A stretch of 64,000 nt of DNA from Maylandia zebra (lineage: Eukaryota > Chordata > Actinopteri > Cichliformes > Cichlidae). The notes beneath the pieces were generated by a model that had not been told where the DNA came from, ran no database searches, and saw nothing but the letters and a program-made list of their open reading frames with translations. Of this stretch, positions 21,340 to 34,029 are shown piece by piece; the stretch's first letter is position 1, and the number at the start of each line of letters is the position of its first letter. The DNA is taken from positions 5,219,556 to 5,283,555 of the forward strand of contig NC_135187.1 of the NCBI RefSeq assembly GCF_041146795.1, written 5' to 3'. The translations under genes and the position numbers were made by a program.

Positions 21340-22252
21340 CCCTTTAGAGCCGATGGGAACGCTCTGTTATGCGTAACTATTTTTAAATCCCAGTAGCACT
21401 GCAACCACGTAAGCTAGCGCAAAATTTTTTTTTGCATATGAAACCGGAGGAGTTGTACTTACATCTGATGCCATCAGCTTGTCCTAGGTCACGGTTTCCT
21501 TCCACATAAAGCTTTGCAAAAACTGCATAAAAAGCGCTTGCAGGAACAAAAACATAATATTCCAGAAACACGCTTTACCGATCTGATCAGCTGTTCAAAA
21601 CACTTCCTACGTTGGAATAGACGTCAGCGCGAACTTTTGCATTTCCGCCATTACCTGCCCGAAACCGGAAGTGACGTCATTTTCGCGGAAATGTAGTCTT
21701 TTTTGCGATCAGGGCCTCAGGGCCTATACTGCTCTTTTTAAAAGTTATCTTTGACTTTATGACTTTCTGTGTCGTTTCTGGGATGCTTAGGACTCATATT
21801 GCACTGCTGGAAATAGTTTATTTTGATGCATATGCTGCTTTTTTGCAAATTTGCAGTATAATATTTATTTTCGTTTTTCCTGCAGTGTATAAAAATTGGT
21901 GTATTTCAAAAATAAAACTATGAAGACACTCAAAATAAATTTCCTGTGGTAGGAAACTATTTTGTGCAACTTTTTTGTATTTACAGTTTTGAGGGATAAG
22001 ACTCTTAAATTTCTCTAACTACAAATATATGTTAAAAAATCAAAAACGATTTTCAATTTTTTTGTAGTTTATTGCACTTTTTTGCAATTTATGTAATTAC
22101 TATGCACTTAATGAATACATATTATTAAAATCTGGGCTATAATGGTTGTATTGATGTATAGCAACTTGAAATGCTCCCAAAAATGGCTCCACAGCATGTA
22201 AAAATATAATATAAGCTCTGGCGGACTTGGTTCTATGGTAGGTCTTAAAGGG
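21340..22252. mobile_element. piggyBac-like non-autonomous element (913 bp)
   Basis: It is flanked on both sides by TTAA (21336-21339, 22253-22256), the piggyBac target. The ends CCCTTTAGAGCC and GGTCTTAAAGGG are imperfect inverted repeats. No transposase frame is present. It contains a CCGGAAGTGACGTCA motif at 21665-21679. It ends about 220 bases before the PU.1-like box of gene 3. Confidence 0.75.
21665..21679 (+). promoter_or_regulatory. Composite ETS/CRE motif inside the piggyBac-like element
   Basis: CCGGAAGTGACGTCA joins an ETS site (CCGGAAGT) to a full CRE (TGACGTCA), a combination known from strong promoters. Whether it acts on gene 3 is untested. Confidence 0.45.
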
Positions 22253-22470
22253 TTAAGGCCTTGTTTCTTGGAAACAGCTGTGAACAGTTTATAACAGAAA
22301 ACAATTCTGCAATTGGATTTAAATAACTTATTCACACTTCTGGACTTATGCTCAATTGGTGTGTGAATCTATGTCTGAGAAAAAATGGGAGGGAAATGTG
22401 GGTATGGTTGTGTGAGGGAAAAAAAAACAACTATATTCAGAATGGAAGATAAAGCCAGACACATGACGTG

Positions 22471-22486
22471 AAAAAAGAGGAAATGG
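22471..22486 (+). promoter_or_regulatory. PU.1/ETS-like box upstream of receptor gene 3
   Basis: AAAAAAGAGGAAATGG, preceded by AAAGCCAGACACATGACGTG, which is also found upstream of gene 5 (AAAGCCAGACACATGGCATG). Confidence 0.5.
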
Positions 22487-22554
22487 AGGGTGTGTTACTG
22501 TGTCTGGGAGTGTGTATTCACATGTGTGAGAGCCATGACACAAACTATGTAACA

Positions 22555-22654
22555 GCCAAACTTGAAGTAACTACAGGACAGACAAACAAATACATCCTCA
22601 CTTCTGCCTCTGACTACTAAGAGTGAAGCTGCTCACTTTAGCTCAATATTTTAG
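22555..22654 (+). other. Predicted non-coding first exon of receptor gene 3
   Basis: AGCCAAACTTGAAGTAACTA and CACTTCTGCCTCTGACTACT-AAGA match the gene 1 and gene 5 modules. It ends TTTTAG before gtaagaaa (22655). Confidence 0.55.
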
Positions 22655-23574
22655 GTAAGAAATTCAATTTTTCTTTCTTGGTTAGATCTCTCAGATGATA
22701 CTTAAATTCTTATTTTTTTAATTCGTGTTTTTGCATTTTTGTTTTTCCTGCCTGTTTAAATGTAATATTAGGTTTTTCTGCTTAATAGAGAGCTTTGGTT
22801 ATGTATAGTTGATTGGAAAAGAGCTTATGATGAATTAAATTGTTTACATGCAGTTTTTTAAAAAAACGAAATCAAGAAATATTTAGAAACCACATCAGAT
22901 CTCCCACAATGGGAGAAAATCCAACTCAATATCTATACTGATATCGACTAGGTAATGTGTTAGGAATGAACACATTCATTCAAATGAATGCTACATTATT
23001 TGATGGAAATGAAAGTTATTAACCTAAACAAACAGGATGTCTTTGTGAGAATTTAATTTGCCTTTCCAAAGGAAAGTTTTAGGAACCTTAACATGGATAA
23101 AGAAATGAAACTAGAATTTCTTCTAAAGCAGCTGACCTGTGGTCTTGTAGGCATCTAAAGTGTAAATAAACATGTGCATCAAAGCATGATGGGGCCAACT
23201 GTAATAACAACTTTTTACCAAACTAACAAATACTAAAACCCAGACAGTTTTCCATATATAATGAATTTCTTTGTAGTTAGTGTTCAAAATTTGTTCATCT
23301 CGCTCAAATCTTTCATGTTCAACTACATTATGGGTTAAAACTTCAGGGTCAAAATACCCAAAACAGCACATTAAGTTATAGCCTGATACATTTTTTGGCA
23401 ACAGGCAAAAATATAGTGATAAAGAAAACCATATGTCACCATATGTCCTGACGCCTCAACAGAGTGAAAGTAGTTGCCACTAACCTGTGGAGGAATTGAA
23501 AAATCAATTTTTTTCCTAAAAGCAGGGGATAGCTTGTGTTACAAGTGTGAGTACAGGCTAGATTTGTCACAGTC

Positions 23575-23990
23575 TGGCTGAGGCAGACCTGAGAAGGAAT
23601 GACTGAAAACACACGGACTAAATACACACAGAAGGCTAATGAGGGAAGTGGGAACACATGGGGAAAACAGCTGACACACATGAACATAACGATGTCACAA
23701 GGGGAGAGTAAAACTAAAAACACTGAACATAGGAACACAGGACCCCTTTCAAAATAAAACAGGAAAAATAATGAGACGGAGACATGAGAACATGAACTTG
23801 ACAACATAAGACACACAGACATGAAACACATGAAGGGCAAGGGAGACTTAACGGGGGTTGAAAACACAAAGGGAAACTAATAAGCAAATGAACTTAGATA
23901 ACCTAAATAAGTTAAACATACCATAAACATCAGAATAAACCAAAACTCCAAAACATTAGGTCAAACGACCCAGGATCATGACAGGATTCT
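23575..23990 (-). repeat. Copy of the unclassified interspersed repeat
   Basis: Same family as 13830-14820 and 49555-50040; its right end reads GACCCAGGATCATGACAG. Confidence 0.5.
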
Positions 23991-24019
23991 ATTATGTATC
24001 TGCACTGATTAATGAACAA

Positions 24020-24300
24020 GAACAAGATCAGGCCTCTTTACAGATCAGGGTGACAGTTTAATATGTTATTAGCAGCTTTTAATCTAATATCTTCTGCATA
24101 GCAGAAATTAGATTATTGTTAAGTTATATAAACTAGTATATTTAAGCTGTTAGACCTTAGTGAATTGTTGCCAGAGTCACATGTATTCAAAGATTAAGGT
24201 CTAAGGAAATGATCTCATCACAAATACCACTTGTTACTTGTTTTTAAGCTTTTGACTCTGTAACATGAGCTTTATCAGATGATGAAATTTGCTTAATGTC
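24020..24300 (+). repeat. Receptor-unit intron block (homologous to 50700-50990 and 54967-55205)
   Basis: It contains GTTAGACCTTAGTGAATTGT-TGCCAGAGTC and AAAGATTAAGGTCTAAGGAA, which align with the 5' intron of gene 5. This shows that the tandem unit includes the 5' intron. A fragment also lies at 32215-32360 upstream of gene 4. Confidence 0.6.
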
Positions 24301-25312
24301 ATAATCTTTTTTCAGACCTGATCCATTTTCATAACATACTTCCTGTTTCGATAAGTTTAACCATTTCACACACACTTTAAAATACAACAAAACCTTCAGC
24401 CAACAGTTGGTCAAGAATTACACCCCTATGCATACATATATGCATATATAATTTATACACACTCATATATACTATAGTTTGTATGTTTGGATGAATATTT
24501 CTTACCACTGCAAAACCTGTTTATTACCCCCATAAGTGGTGCCACATTTGCACATTTGTAAGGATAATGCATTTATGGGTTGAGCAGTAGAGCTGAGTGT
24601 GTCGGCTGCGACCATAAAAAACTTGTCAAATCTTTTTTGCCAAACAGCTTATTCTGTCATTGAGTCGTGTTTGTTGGATTGGATTATTGAAGTCTAATGA
24701 AATAAAACATAGTGGAAATGTAACAGCTTATTCATTTAAGAAACAGCAGCCTTAGTAGCATGTGGAAGAACCATACACAGCCAAAACAAGTCAAGTTGTT
24801 TTAAAATTGCCTTGTAACCATTTCACAGACTAATCGGCAGCAACAATTGCTTCTCTGAGATCACTGCTGTGTATGTCCTCCTATGGAAGCAGTAAGACTA
24901 ACACTCAGTCTCTGACTCACTGCTTCTGCATCTTGGTTTTTGTTAGATAAATAATGATGTCATTTTTTTTGTTCATTTGAGCTGTTCACCCATTTGAAGA
25001 CCCACTGGTTATTTCTATTGTAACTTGATATATAAAGCAACATAATTTTCTTTACAATGGCTGTAAAAGTAATATATATCTCATTGTGAGCAGCGTGACA
25101 AAGACCTAAATAGATGAAGATAGCAGCCAATGTGAATCAAAGCAAATGCCTTAGCTGGCCAAAGAAAAATCATCTAGGGAGTCAGTGAGTATGATAATAT
25201 ACAGCGGCGTGTGAGGTAATCTTATGACTTCCTATTCACTGTCTGGAAGATCAGGAGTTACATGATGAGTAATATTTTGTTCTTTTTCTGTTCTCTCTTT
25301 TACAGCCACACA

Positions 25313-27829
25313 ATGTTTTCCAATGTCTCTCTGCCCAATCAGATGCTCAAGTTTTCAAAGGAGAACCAGACAACTATGATGGGCATCAATGCCATAACGG
25401 AATATGTCACCATTATCTTATATGCACTGACCGTTGTGCTCGGCATCACAGGGAACTCTATAGTGATCTGGGTGGCTGGATTCAAACTTAAGGTAGATAT
25501 AAAGTGAAACATGTATTTCAAATACCTTCTGAGGTTTTAAGTATCTCTGTGAAATTCTCATATTTAGTTTGTACAATATTTTATAGGCAAGAGTTTTTGA
25601 GACAGCTTCAGTAAATGTGTTTTTTGGTTTTTTTTAAATGTTACATATCAGTGCATGAATGCAACCAGTATACTGATTACAAAATACTCAATGGCAGATT
25701 TATCATTCACCTCTTAGTGCGTGCCAAAATGCAGAGGTGGCAAAAGAACATACATTCATCACTTAAGTAGAAGTACAGATATTTGAGTTTGTCTGAAAAT
25801 CTTAATACTTTATTAAAGATAAGAAGCAAACATATAACATGTGCATAAATATTTACAGCCTTTGAGGTCAGGTGCATCCTGTTTCCACTGATCAGCTGTC
25901 AGATTTAAGCCCCAGACTGACAGTGCATGTCAGAGCACAAACCAAGACAGGAAGTCCAGGGAATTATACCCGACCTGAAGTTTCCCCCAAAGTATCTGAA
26001 GGAGTCTCAGACCATGAAACACAAAATGATCAGGTTCTCTGAAAAGAAAGATTGAACTCACTGGGCTGAATGCCAAGCCTCATGTTTGTAATAAACCGGG
26101 CACTGCTCATCATGATGTACAGAGACATGCTTGCTAATAACCTGCTCAACAGCGACTGGACCTCAGACACGAGTGAAAGGTCATCTTCCAAGAGAACAAG
26201 ACCCTAAACATACAGCCAAGATAACTAAGGAGTGGCTTCGATACCACTCTGTGAATGTCCTTGAGTGATTTCTTGATAAATAAACCCACTAACCCTGGGC
26301 TTAAATAACTCCAAATAACCCTCTTTTTTCTTCTCTTTTGTTAATGAACCCCTTCTGTCATCGTTTCTAGTCATATCAGCATATAAGGAAATCCAGCTGT
26401 TAATAAACTTCTTATATCCATTGATTTGGTGTGATTAAACTTATTTTTGACCAATTAAGACTTAATAAGTTAAAGCACTGATTATGACTGTGCAAGTTGA
26501 AACACAGTGTGTTGGGTCTCAATGTGCACAGTGTGGCTAAATTTAATAAGTACATCCTCATCAGCCTTTGGCCTTATCAGCCCAATGAGTGATCATTATC
26601 AGTCAATATCTGTCTCACCTCTTCCTCCTACTGAGAGCTGGTCACCCTCTCAGAGGTAGTAATGGATGGTGTGTTTGCAAGTTAAAATAGGAACACAAAT
26701 CCCCACTTGGAGGCTGGGCAGAGGTTTATTTCACTTAGCTGAATTGCTAAGTGAATTGCTAATTCACTTAGCAATTGCCTTGTGATACAATTTCTTCTAA
26801 TGTATTTTTTCACATAAACACTAGATGTTTATTGATGCTACTGATAATAACAACCTACTGAGTTTGATACAAGATTAAGATGAAGGCCAATATTTTAAAA
26901 TTGCTAATATCGCTGATAATATCACAATCTGGTGACTTGCTTCATATAAATACATTTTTTTTCTTCCATTCTTCTCTTTTCCATCTCGTTTTATTTTCTC
27001 CTCCTTAAAGCTGAGTGTCACCAACGTGTGGCTGGTGAATCTGGCGATAGCAGACCTGATCTTCTGCTTCACACGAGTCTCCTCCCTCATTCAGATGCTC
27101 TTCTTCGACCACTGGCCTTTTGGCCTCTTTCTCTGCAAGTTCAACGGCTTCTTCAAATACACCAACATGTTCTGCTCTGTCTTCCTGCTGGCTGTGATTA
27201 GTCTGGATCGAGTGCTCTGCATCTGGCAGCCCGTCCTCACAAAGCGTCGTCGCACCCTGTGGGCAGCGAGGGTGGTGGCAGTCTGCATCTGGATCCCAGC
27301 GATCCTCTTCAGCATTCCCTACTTCATTCATCGCCAAATGTACATGGACAACAACAACCTGACTAAATGTTCTGTGGACCCGAAAGAGAAGGCAGAGGGC
27401 TACAACAGCACCAAAGTAGCTCTCTACTCCATCCGCTTCCTGTGTGGCTTCATGTTTCCCTTCACAATCATTCTGATCTGCTACACCTTGGCTGGGGTGG
27501 GAATCCGACGCACCCGCCTCTCAGGAAAGTCCCGCCCTCTGCGTATACTAGCCTGTTTGGTGATTGCCTTTTTCCTGTGCTGGGCACCTTACCACTGCCT
27601 CTTACTGGTGAAGATGGTGGACAATGAAAATGCAGTAGTGAAAATCTGGTACCCTGTAGCAAAAGGTGTTGCTTACTTTAACAGCTGTGTGAACCCGCTA
27701 TTGTACTTCTGCTTAGGTCTAAAAGCGAGAGAGGGTTTCAGGCAGAGTGTAATGAGAGTTTATAAAAGAGCTCTGACAGATGAAATGGATGGTCAGATGA
27801 CTCAGTCCACTGATCGCTCTTTGGATTAA
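25313..27829 (+). CDS. FPR-like chemoattractant receptor 3 (class A GPCR); exons 25313-25492 and 27011-27829
   Basis: The product is 332 residues. Exon 1 (60 aa: MFSNVSLPNQ..., TM1 GITGNSIVIW) starts seven bases after a tttacag acceptor and ends KLK/gtagat. An upstream in-frame ATG at 25262 is rejected because it lies before that acceptor. Exon 2 (272 aa) starts LSVTNVW after ccttaaag. Motifs: NLAIAD, FLCKFNGFFKYTN, SLDRVLC, ECL2 LTKCSVDPKEKAEGYNST, SRPLRILACL, FFLCWAPYH, FNSCVNPLLYF. The C-tail ends DRSLD. ECL3 (VKMVDNENAVVKIWYPVAKG) is nearly the same as in gene 4. The intron carries a Tc1 remnant. Function is inferred from the family; the ligand is unknown. Confidence 0.92.
25830..26290 (+). 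mobile_element. Tc1-like transposon remnant in gene 3 intron
   Basis: TTTACAGCCTTTGAGGTCAG, GACAGTGCATGTCAGAGCAC and CACAGCCAAGATAACTAAGG-type segments (the last read from 26213) match a common fish Tc1-like element. The transposase region is degraded and internally deleted. Confidence 0.65.
26742..26776. repeat. Perfect 16-bp inverted repeat, 3-bp loop
   Basis: AATTGCTAAGTGAATT / GCT / AATTCACTTAGCAATT in the gene 3 intron. Origin unknown. Confidence 0.9.
26914..26940 (+). other. Conserved intronic block before exon 2 (gene 3)
   Basis: GATAATATCACAATCTGGTG plus ACTTGC, 71 bases before exon 2; the counterpart of the blocks in genes 1, 2 and 5. Confidence 0.45.
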
Positions 27830-28312
27830 AGCTCTGGTTTGAAACACGACACTGTTTTAGTGGCAGGAATAAGTGGGTGTAGCTAAAGTTTAAGTTTTCC
27901 CCCAATGATCCTAAAGCTAAGAAAAATGCATATCTTTATATAAACCATTAGTATAGCAGTGAAATGGCAATAGCAAAGTCGTTATTTTAATGTAATTTGT
28001 AATCTGTAGCTTTTCATTGCAGTTTATGTGAAGCAAGAATTAGTAGGTATGACTGTGAAAAGGTGTTTTCCTTCATTCTGTGCTCAGTGAAGAAAATATA
28101 TATTTGGCACACTGGAGTGAAACACTGTTTTGTGACCCTTCTTCTAGAGTGTCTGCAGCTCCAGGGGGATTGCTCCAGGTTTCTCTTGTTTTAAAAGCTA
28201 GAGGCTTTTAATTGTCATTTTATTTTGTTTCTGTGACTCTTTAAAAGCCATTTAGCATCAGAGCACTTTCACTGAACAGTGCCAAGCTAAATCTCATCAT
28301 TCTATAACTTAC

Positions 28313-28321
28313 TTCTATCTA

Positions 28322-28396
<75 letters not shown>

Positions 28397-28412
28397 GTGT
28401 GTGTGTGTGTGT
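28313..28412 (+). repeat. Compound (TCTG)n(TG)n microsatellite
   Basis: Roughly ten TCTG/TCTA units run into more than 25 TG units, 3' of gene 3. Confidence 0.95.
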
Positions 28413-28878
28413 ATTTAGTAAAATTTTAAAATTCAAAGTGTTTTTATAGGCAAATATTTTTAATTCAAATGTAATACAGTAGTATTGCATTAAAGGAGTG
28501 ATATTGTTTTTAAAGTAATGTTAATGGTTTAGTAAATAACAACATTTAACACTTATACCTATTAAATACAATTATTTTATGTGAAATAGATTAAATCACC
28601 AGTTTGTACTTGATTTTATATACACTATAATGTACTGTAACTGAAATAATGATTTTCTCAATGATTTGAAAAAAAGAGAAAAGCTAAATCTAGTTATTTT
28701 ATATGTGGAAATATCATTTTAATGGTGAATGTCTCTTAAATATACAAGTTTTTTGTTGTTTTTTTGCAAAGATACACATCACATTAGAACTGAATGTGTA
28801 AACTCATTAACTACTTACAAAAATTTTGGACTTTTAATGGGTGATATTTCATTTGGGTACATTAAATATAGATTATAT

Positions 28879-29203
28879 CAGCGGTCCCCAACCCTTTTTT
28901 GCACCACAGACATGTCTGTCATTATGTCCAACAATATTTTTACGGACCGGCATTTGAGGTGTCGCAGATAAATACAACAAAATAAAACCAGTACCAAAAA
29001 AAGTAGATTTATTTATAACACATGGGATAAGACCCAGGGACACAGAGTTAACGCTAAAACCGTTTAAAAGAAAAAATAATGTCAAAAACCAATAAAAACT
29101 CTGAAAACCATAAATTTCACAGCCGAGCCTCAACTCTCACGGCCTGGTACCAAACGACTCATGGACCGATACCCGTCCGTGGCCCGGGAGTTTGGGGCCG
29201 CTG
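28879..29203. mobile_element. hAT MITE
   Basis: The ends CAGCGGTCCCCAACCC and GTTTGGGGCCGCTG are inverted repeats, flanked by GATTATAT / GATTACTG. Subterminal motifs (ACGGACCGG / CCGTGGCCCGG) are typical of hAT elements. Non-coding. Confidence 0.7.
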
Positions 29204-29599
29204 GATTACTGTTCTGTACATAATGAAATGCAGCTTATAGCAGTGCAATCAATTCAATTTAAACTAGATTATTTGTATTACAACTATAATACAAATGTAT
29301 TTTTAAATAAATGATTTTAAATTAATTTCCATTACTTTTGTTTTTCTGGTGCTCCATCTATTTGAATATTATTATTTTTTAAACCTTCACAGTCTTTCAA
29401 AGCAGACAGAACACACAGTCTGACGCCAGGCCGAGCAGTGACACACATTATCTACCCCTTATAGTAAGCAGATAACTTCCATTGAGATCTGTTTTGGCAA
29501 TTATCCTCCTGGACACTCTGTAAGGCTGGACCCACCGAACATCAGAAAGACAGCTCTGTCTTCAGGCCACAGCACATAGCAGGCTCTGGTTAATATCAC

Positions 29600-29960
29600 C
29601 ACACCATGATTATCTCTTCATCATGGCACCCGTGTATAACAAGGGCCAAAATGTGATGGACAGACAGCGAGGTCAGAACATCTTCAAAAGCACAGCTCTT
29701 GTGGGATGTTCTGGTCTGCAATGTTCAGTATCTATCAAACGTGGAAGAAACAGAAGGGACAGTGATGATAGGGTCATGGGTGGCCAAGGGTCATGTACAT
29801 GGGGAGCAAAGACTCCGCAGTTTGTTGTGAATGGGGCAGTGCATAGCCACAGACCTGTCAAGATGCCCATGCAACTGAAAGCACCAACAATGGGAATGAA
29901 CATCAGAACTGGCACCAACACAGCATCATGCAGTATCATACATAATGTTAAACCTGATTG
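29600..29960 (+). pseudogene. Tc1-like transposase remnant
   Basis: Translation gives NKGQNVMDRQRGQNI, ALVGCS and, with frame changes, a GHGWP motif and a PVKMPM segment. These match the DNA-binding half of fish Tc1-like transposases in order. It is degraded, with no catalytic DDE region. Confidence 0.55.
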
Positions 29961-30199
29961 GTCTATTTATTTATCTATTTATTTTAAAGAGTACATAAGT
30001 AGTATTCAAATGTGTAAAACGTTACACAGACAGGCCGATTCTTGGAACACTGAAGATCAGGACTCAACATTTCAGGAGACAAGACGAAGTATTTTCGAAA
30101 GTACTATGTACAGCACTTTGGTATTGTCTTTGAATGATTGATTAATTGATTGATTGATTGATTTTTATAAAATAGCCAGTAACAAGGAAAAAGTTGGTA

Positions 30200-31480
30200 G
30201 AAGGAAAATGAACCATTTATACTTTGCACGGGGTGAAGGAGGACAAACAAGAACAGCCAATGTAAATGCAAACTTTCAAATCAGACATGAGAACATTCTA
30301 AAATTGTTGCAAAAAGAACAATAGTAAATTCTAAAGAAAAAGACTATTCACTAGTGATGTGATGCACTGTGCCAGGATTTAATCCAGGAAATCCTTTATC
30401 AAGTACATATCATAGCTAGGTTCTTTAAGGATGAGTGACATCGGTCGTGATGTGTGAAGCCTCGCTGTTTCAGAATGTGGTTTGAGTGTTGATGTGATTC
30501 ACGAATATTCATAAGCACCATGGATTACCCCCCAAAACTGCATGTTAGTGTTCATGTTGGAGTTTTCCCAGTGACATGAGGAGGTTGTTTTCATGGAGCC
30601 TGCTGAAAGGAGAAGCATTTCCTCCTGTGTGGCAACACTTTGAGCTATTATACGTAATATTCCTGTAAATAATGAAACATGTTACTGTAGTTTTGGTCAA
30701 AGTCAACACCAGCTTTGTTGTCAAAGACTAGTCATACACAGGAAATTGAAATTGCAATACTCCCACAAACACAAACATCATCATGATTATTCCCATGATG
30801 ACACTGTTGTAAGAAAACCAAGAAGCTGTAAGAAGTAGTTGAAAGATTTTGACCAGCAGGGGGGGTCTGTGTACACATGAAGCTTTTGGAAATGAACCTG
30901 TTTTTAACCAGTTGGATGGAAAGCTTCAAGGCCATCACTACCATATCTATACTTACCAAACATACTTGAGCTTTGATCTGTCATATCTAGTCCAAAAATC
31001 ATCAGACACACTGACTACTAAAAAAAACCCTAAATGGTAGTTTGTATGCCTGTGTGTGTGAGTGTGTTTGTGACAGTAGCAGTAAATTTTAAAATAAAAA
31101 CAAAACACAGATTTAATTAAGTAATTAGTTAAATGTGTCAACTAATTAAAACTGGAAATAGAAATAACTTCTAAAATGTTTTAAATGAAATGAATTGACA
31201 TTTAAATAATGATAGATATATTTGATTATTAATTAATTACAATTTTATTTAATTAACGACACATTTAATTAATTATTTAATTAACTCATTTTGGCACTCG
31301 GGACATTTCATACATGCTCACCATGGGATGGAGGTTACAAATTTAATGTTGTTTGCCATTTCCTCAGATATCTCTGACAAACATGCATCCATGAGTCACA
31401 CGGTGATGGAGATGGAGGAAGAAACTGTATTAACAGCTTCGGAGAGGAAGACTTTTTTGGGGGCCTTTTTCCTTCAAAGT
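30200..31480. other. AT-rich intergenic DNA with no recognised gene
   Basis: It contains TTAATTAA-rich inverted segments (about 31110-31280), short GT tracts and no conserved frame. The PU.1 box and non-coding exon found before the other receptors were not found here. Confidence 0.5.
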
Positions 31481-31499
31481 AAATATTTAAATATATATT

Positions 31500-31760
31500 A
31501 GTGATGTCTGTATGGACATAGATGTAAACTTTATTTTGAGTGGTTGGACATGCAACCACAAGCTGGTGGGGTTTTCTTCTTTTTACTGTGTGTGGCTAAA
31601 GAAACTGTACTGTCCCTGCACTCCCACGTTTATTTGCAATTTGACTCCAGTAGCCTTACGTCTCTCAACAGCAGAAAAAACCTTTTTTCTCAGTCATTGG
31701 GGATCTTTTCTTTTGAAGTGCTACTGTATTTCTTTCTACTGGTAAGACTTCAGTTTTCAA
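31500..31760 (+). other. Receptor-unit 5' block upstream of gene 4
   Basis: GGACATAGATGTAAAC, TTTATTTGCAATTTGACTCC and CTTTTCTTTTGAAGTGCTAC align with the 5' intron of gene 5 (50290-50470) and partly with gene 2 (13316-13370). Gene 4 therefore kept part of the ancestral unit although its first exon is not visible. Confidence 0.5.
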
Positions 31761-32554
31761 TTTATGACATAATACCGCCCTGAACACTAACTAACTTCTA
31801 ACTTCTTTAGCTTTGTGAAGGTTTCTACCACCACAGTTCATTTTGATGTGATCATCAAGTAATGACCTTTTAATTTTCATTATAGACTCTTTTTTCGTAA
31901 TTAGCAAAAAAATCGTTAAACAATTATTTACTCCTTTAAAATATCACAGCCAGAGCTTTTTTATCTCGAAATCACTTCCAAGTATGTGTGTGTGGTGCTT
32001 AAAATCATATCATGTTATATGTTATATTATATGGGGAGTAACACGAAGAATGTTATCATTTTCATATTGAGACAAGGTGTGTACATCTTAAAATTAATAA
32101 TAGTAATAAAACCAAAAAACTAATCTCAATACCTCGCCATGAATGGTTAATTAAATTTTTATGTAAGTAAGTGTTTGAAAAATAATCCTGAATTGATTTC
32201 TACATCAACAGGAACAAATGGATTAGGATCAGAGCTATAACATTTCTGGTCAACGGCTTGACATTATTATCACTTTTCAAGTGTTAGACATGTATAATGA
32301 ATATCATCTGCATAGCAGCAATTTGATTACTCTGTAGAAATGTAGACTAGTACCATGCATCCGGTAAGTATTGATGGCACTTCATTTGTTCCACATTTTG
32401 TCATTTTTCAGCCTTATTCCAAAATAGATTGAATTAAAAAAAAATGCACCTCAAAATTTTACACACAATACCATCTAATGACTAAGTAAAAACTGTTTGC
32501 TCGAATTCTCGTGCGCTTGTTAAAACTATAACATAACAAGGTGTAGTAGGTGTA

Positions 32555-33000
32555 AGTAGACTGCGGAGTCCTGGCCTGATGAATTAGCTCTTCTGTGTTG
32601 TGCCATACGCTTTGCCACAGGTTGTTTGGTTTTGTCGATATATAAACCATGGCCATCCTCCGGGCACTTAACAGCGTACACTATATGATTCTGTTAGTGT
32701 CGGGGGACCCGATTTGTGGGGTGGACCAATTTTTTCCTAAAACTGTGTCTGTGTGGCTTTTAAACCCCAAAACACGCTCTGCCAAAAATTGGTCCACCCC
32801 AAGGATTAATGATCAAGGAACTGATCTCACAGCCCATTGTTCATATAGTGGGCTGGTTTCAATTATTGTGCAAATGTACTGTTTATAAGGTTGAGGAAAC
32901 CTGCAGTCATCTGAGACTGAAGAAGTCACTTCGATGAGTGACGAAAAGTTTCTCCCACTGAAAACTCTGCGTCCAGATGAACAGAATCAACCTTTTTGGA
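32555..33000 (-). repeat. Interspersed fish repeat with an internal inverted repeat
   Basis: GAAGTCACTTCGATGAGTGA followed by CGAAAAGTTTCTCCCACTGA is a well-known recurrent sequence in teleost genomes. Within it, 17-bp arms GGGGTGGACCAATTTTT (32718-32734) and its reverse complement (32784-32800) enclose 49 bases. Family unassigned. Confidence 0.55.
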
Positions 33001-34029
33001 CCCAAATTACTAAAATATAGATATATTTGAAATGTGAATTGATTCATAAAACATCTGGCATTGGAGAAGTCGATATTTTACTATCAGTCCGCACACTACT
33101 AATGCTTAGCAGCGTAGTCATTTGAATCCACACTGCACTGGTGCAGAGAGAGGTCAGTATCTAAAAGATTATTAGAAGGGATTTCTTAGTTGTAGCTTTC
33201 TGTGCTAGAAGGAAAGAAGGGAGAATTTCAGCGAGCCTTCTTTGAAAGAACTTACACCCACATTGATAATGAGCAAATGCAATGGGTTATTAGCATATAA
33301 GTGCATATTTATATGATTTGTTTGACATTTCCAGACAAGAAAATAAATATGTAAATATAAATAAGTCCGCACCCCTATAATCACACTTGGGATCTTGTTC
33401 TAATGTATGGCATAGAAACTGAACATTTAACAATAAAATAAAAACTCTTCAATGACATATTCCCCTATAATATAGCACAGGTACCTAAGCTTACCCACAA
33501 AGGTCTATTATCTTATTAATAATGTTGACTCGTGTCATCACTATCCTGGATAGTGTGTCTCCTCTAAAAAAGGACAGTCTCAGATAAACAGATAAGCTGG
33601 AAAGGAAATGATGTGTCACTAATTTAGAAGAATGTAATTTAACCTGGAAAAAGACTATTTAAAAAGCCCTCTCTAACAGGATATACTGTATTACTCATCA
33701 TCAATTAAAGGAAATAAGAACAACCTTAGGTTTCTTTTCAACACTCTAGCCAGGCTGACACAGAGTCAAAGCTCTGCTGAGCCATCAGAGCTCAACTGTA
33801 ACTATTAATAACTTCATGATTCCCATCACAAAACACTCACTGGAGAAAAAATTATATATAGTTTAACCATCTCACAGACATATCATTTTGTACAGCTATT
33901 TTCAATACTATTTACATGCTCACTCTGAAAAATCAGAGTTTAGTTAAGTTCAATATTTATTTCCTCCAAGCCATCAATGTGTCTATAAGACCCCATTTCT
34001 AAAAGACTGTTCAAGAAAGTCCTACCATT

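Noticed and set aside
25262-25312. Upstream in-frame ATG extending gene 3 exon 1 by 17 residues
   Set aside because: A tttacag splice acceptor lies between it and the conserved ATG, and all five paralogues start seven bases after such an acceptor.
29623-30141. A 172-residue plus-strand frame as a possible novel gene
   Set aside because: Its start matches the N-terminal part of Tc1-like transposases with frame breaks; the rest is non-conserved.
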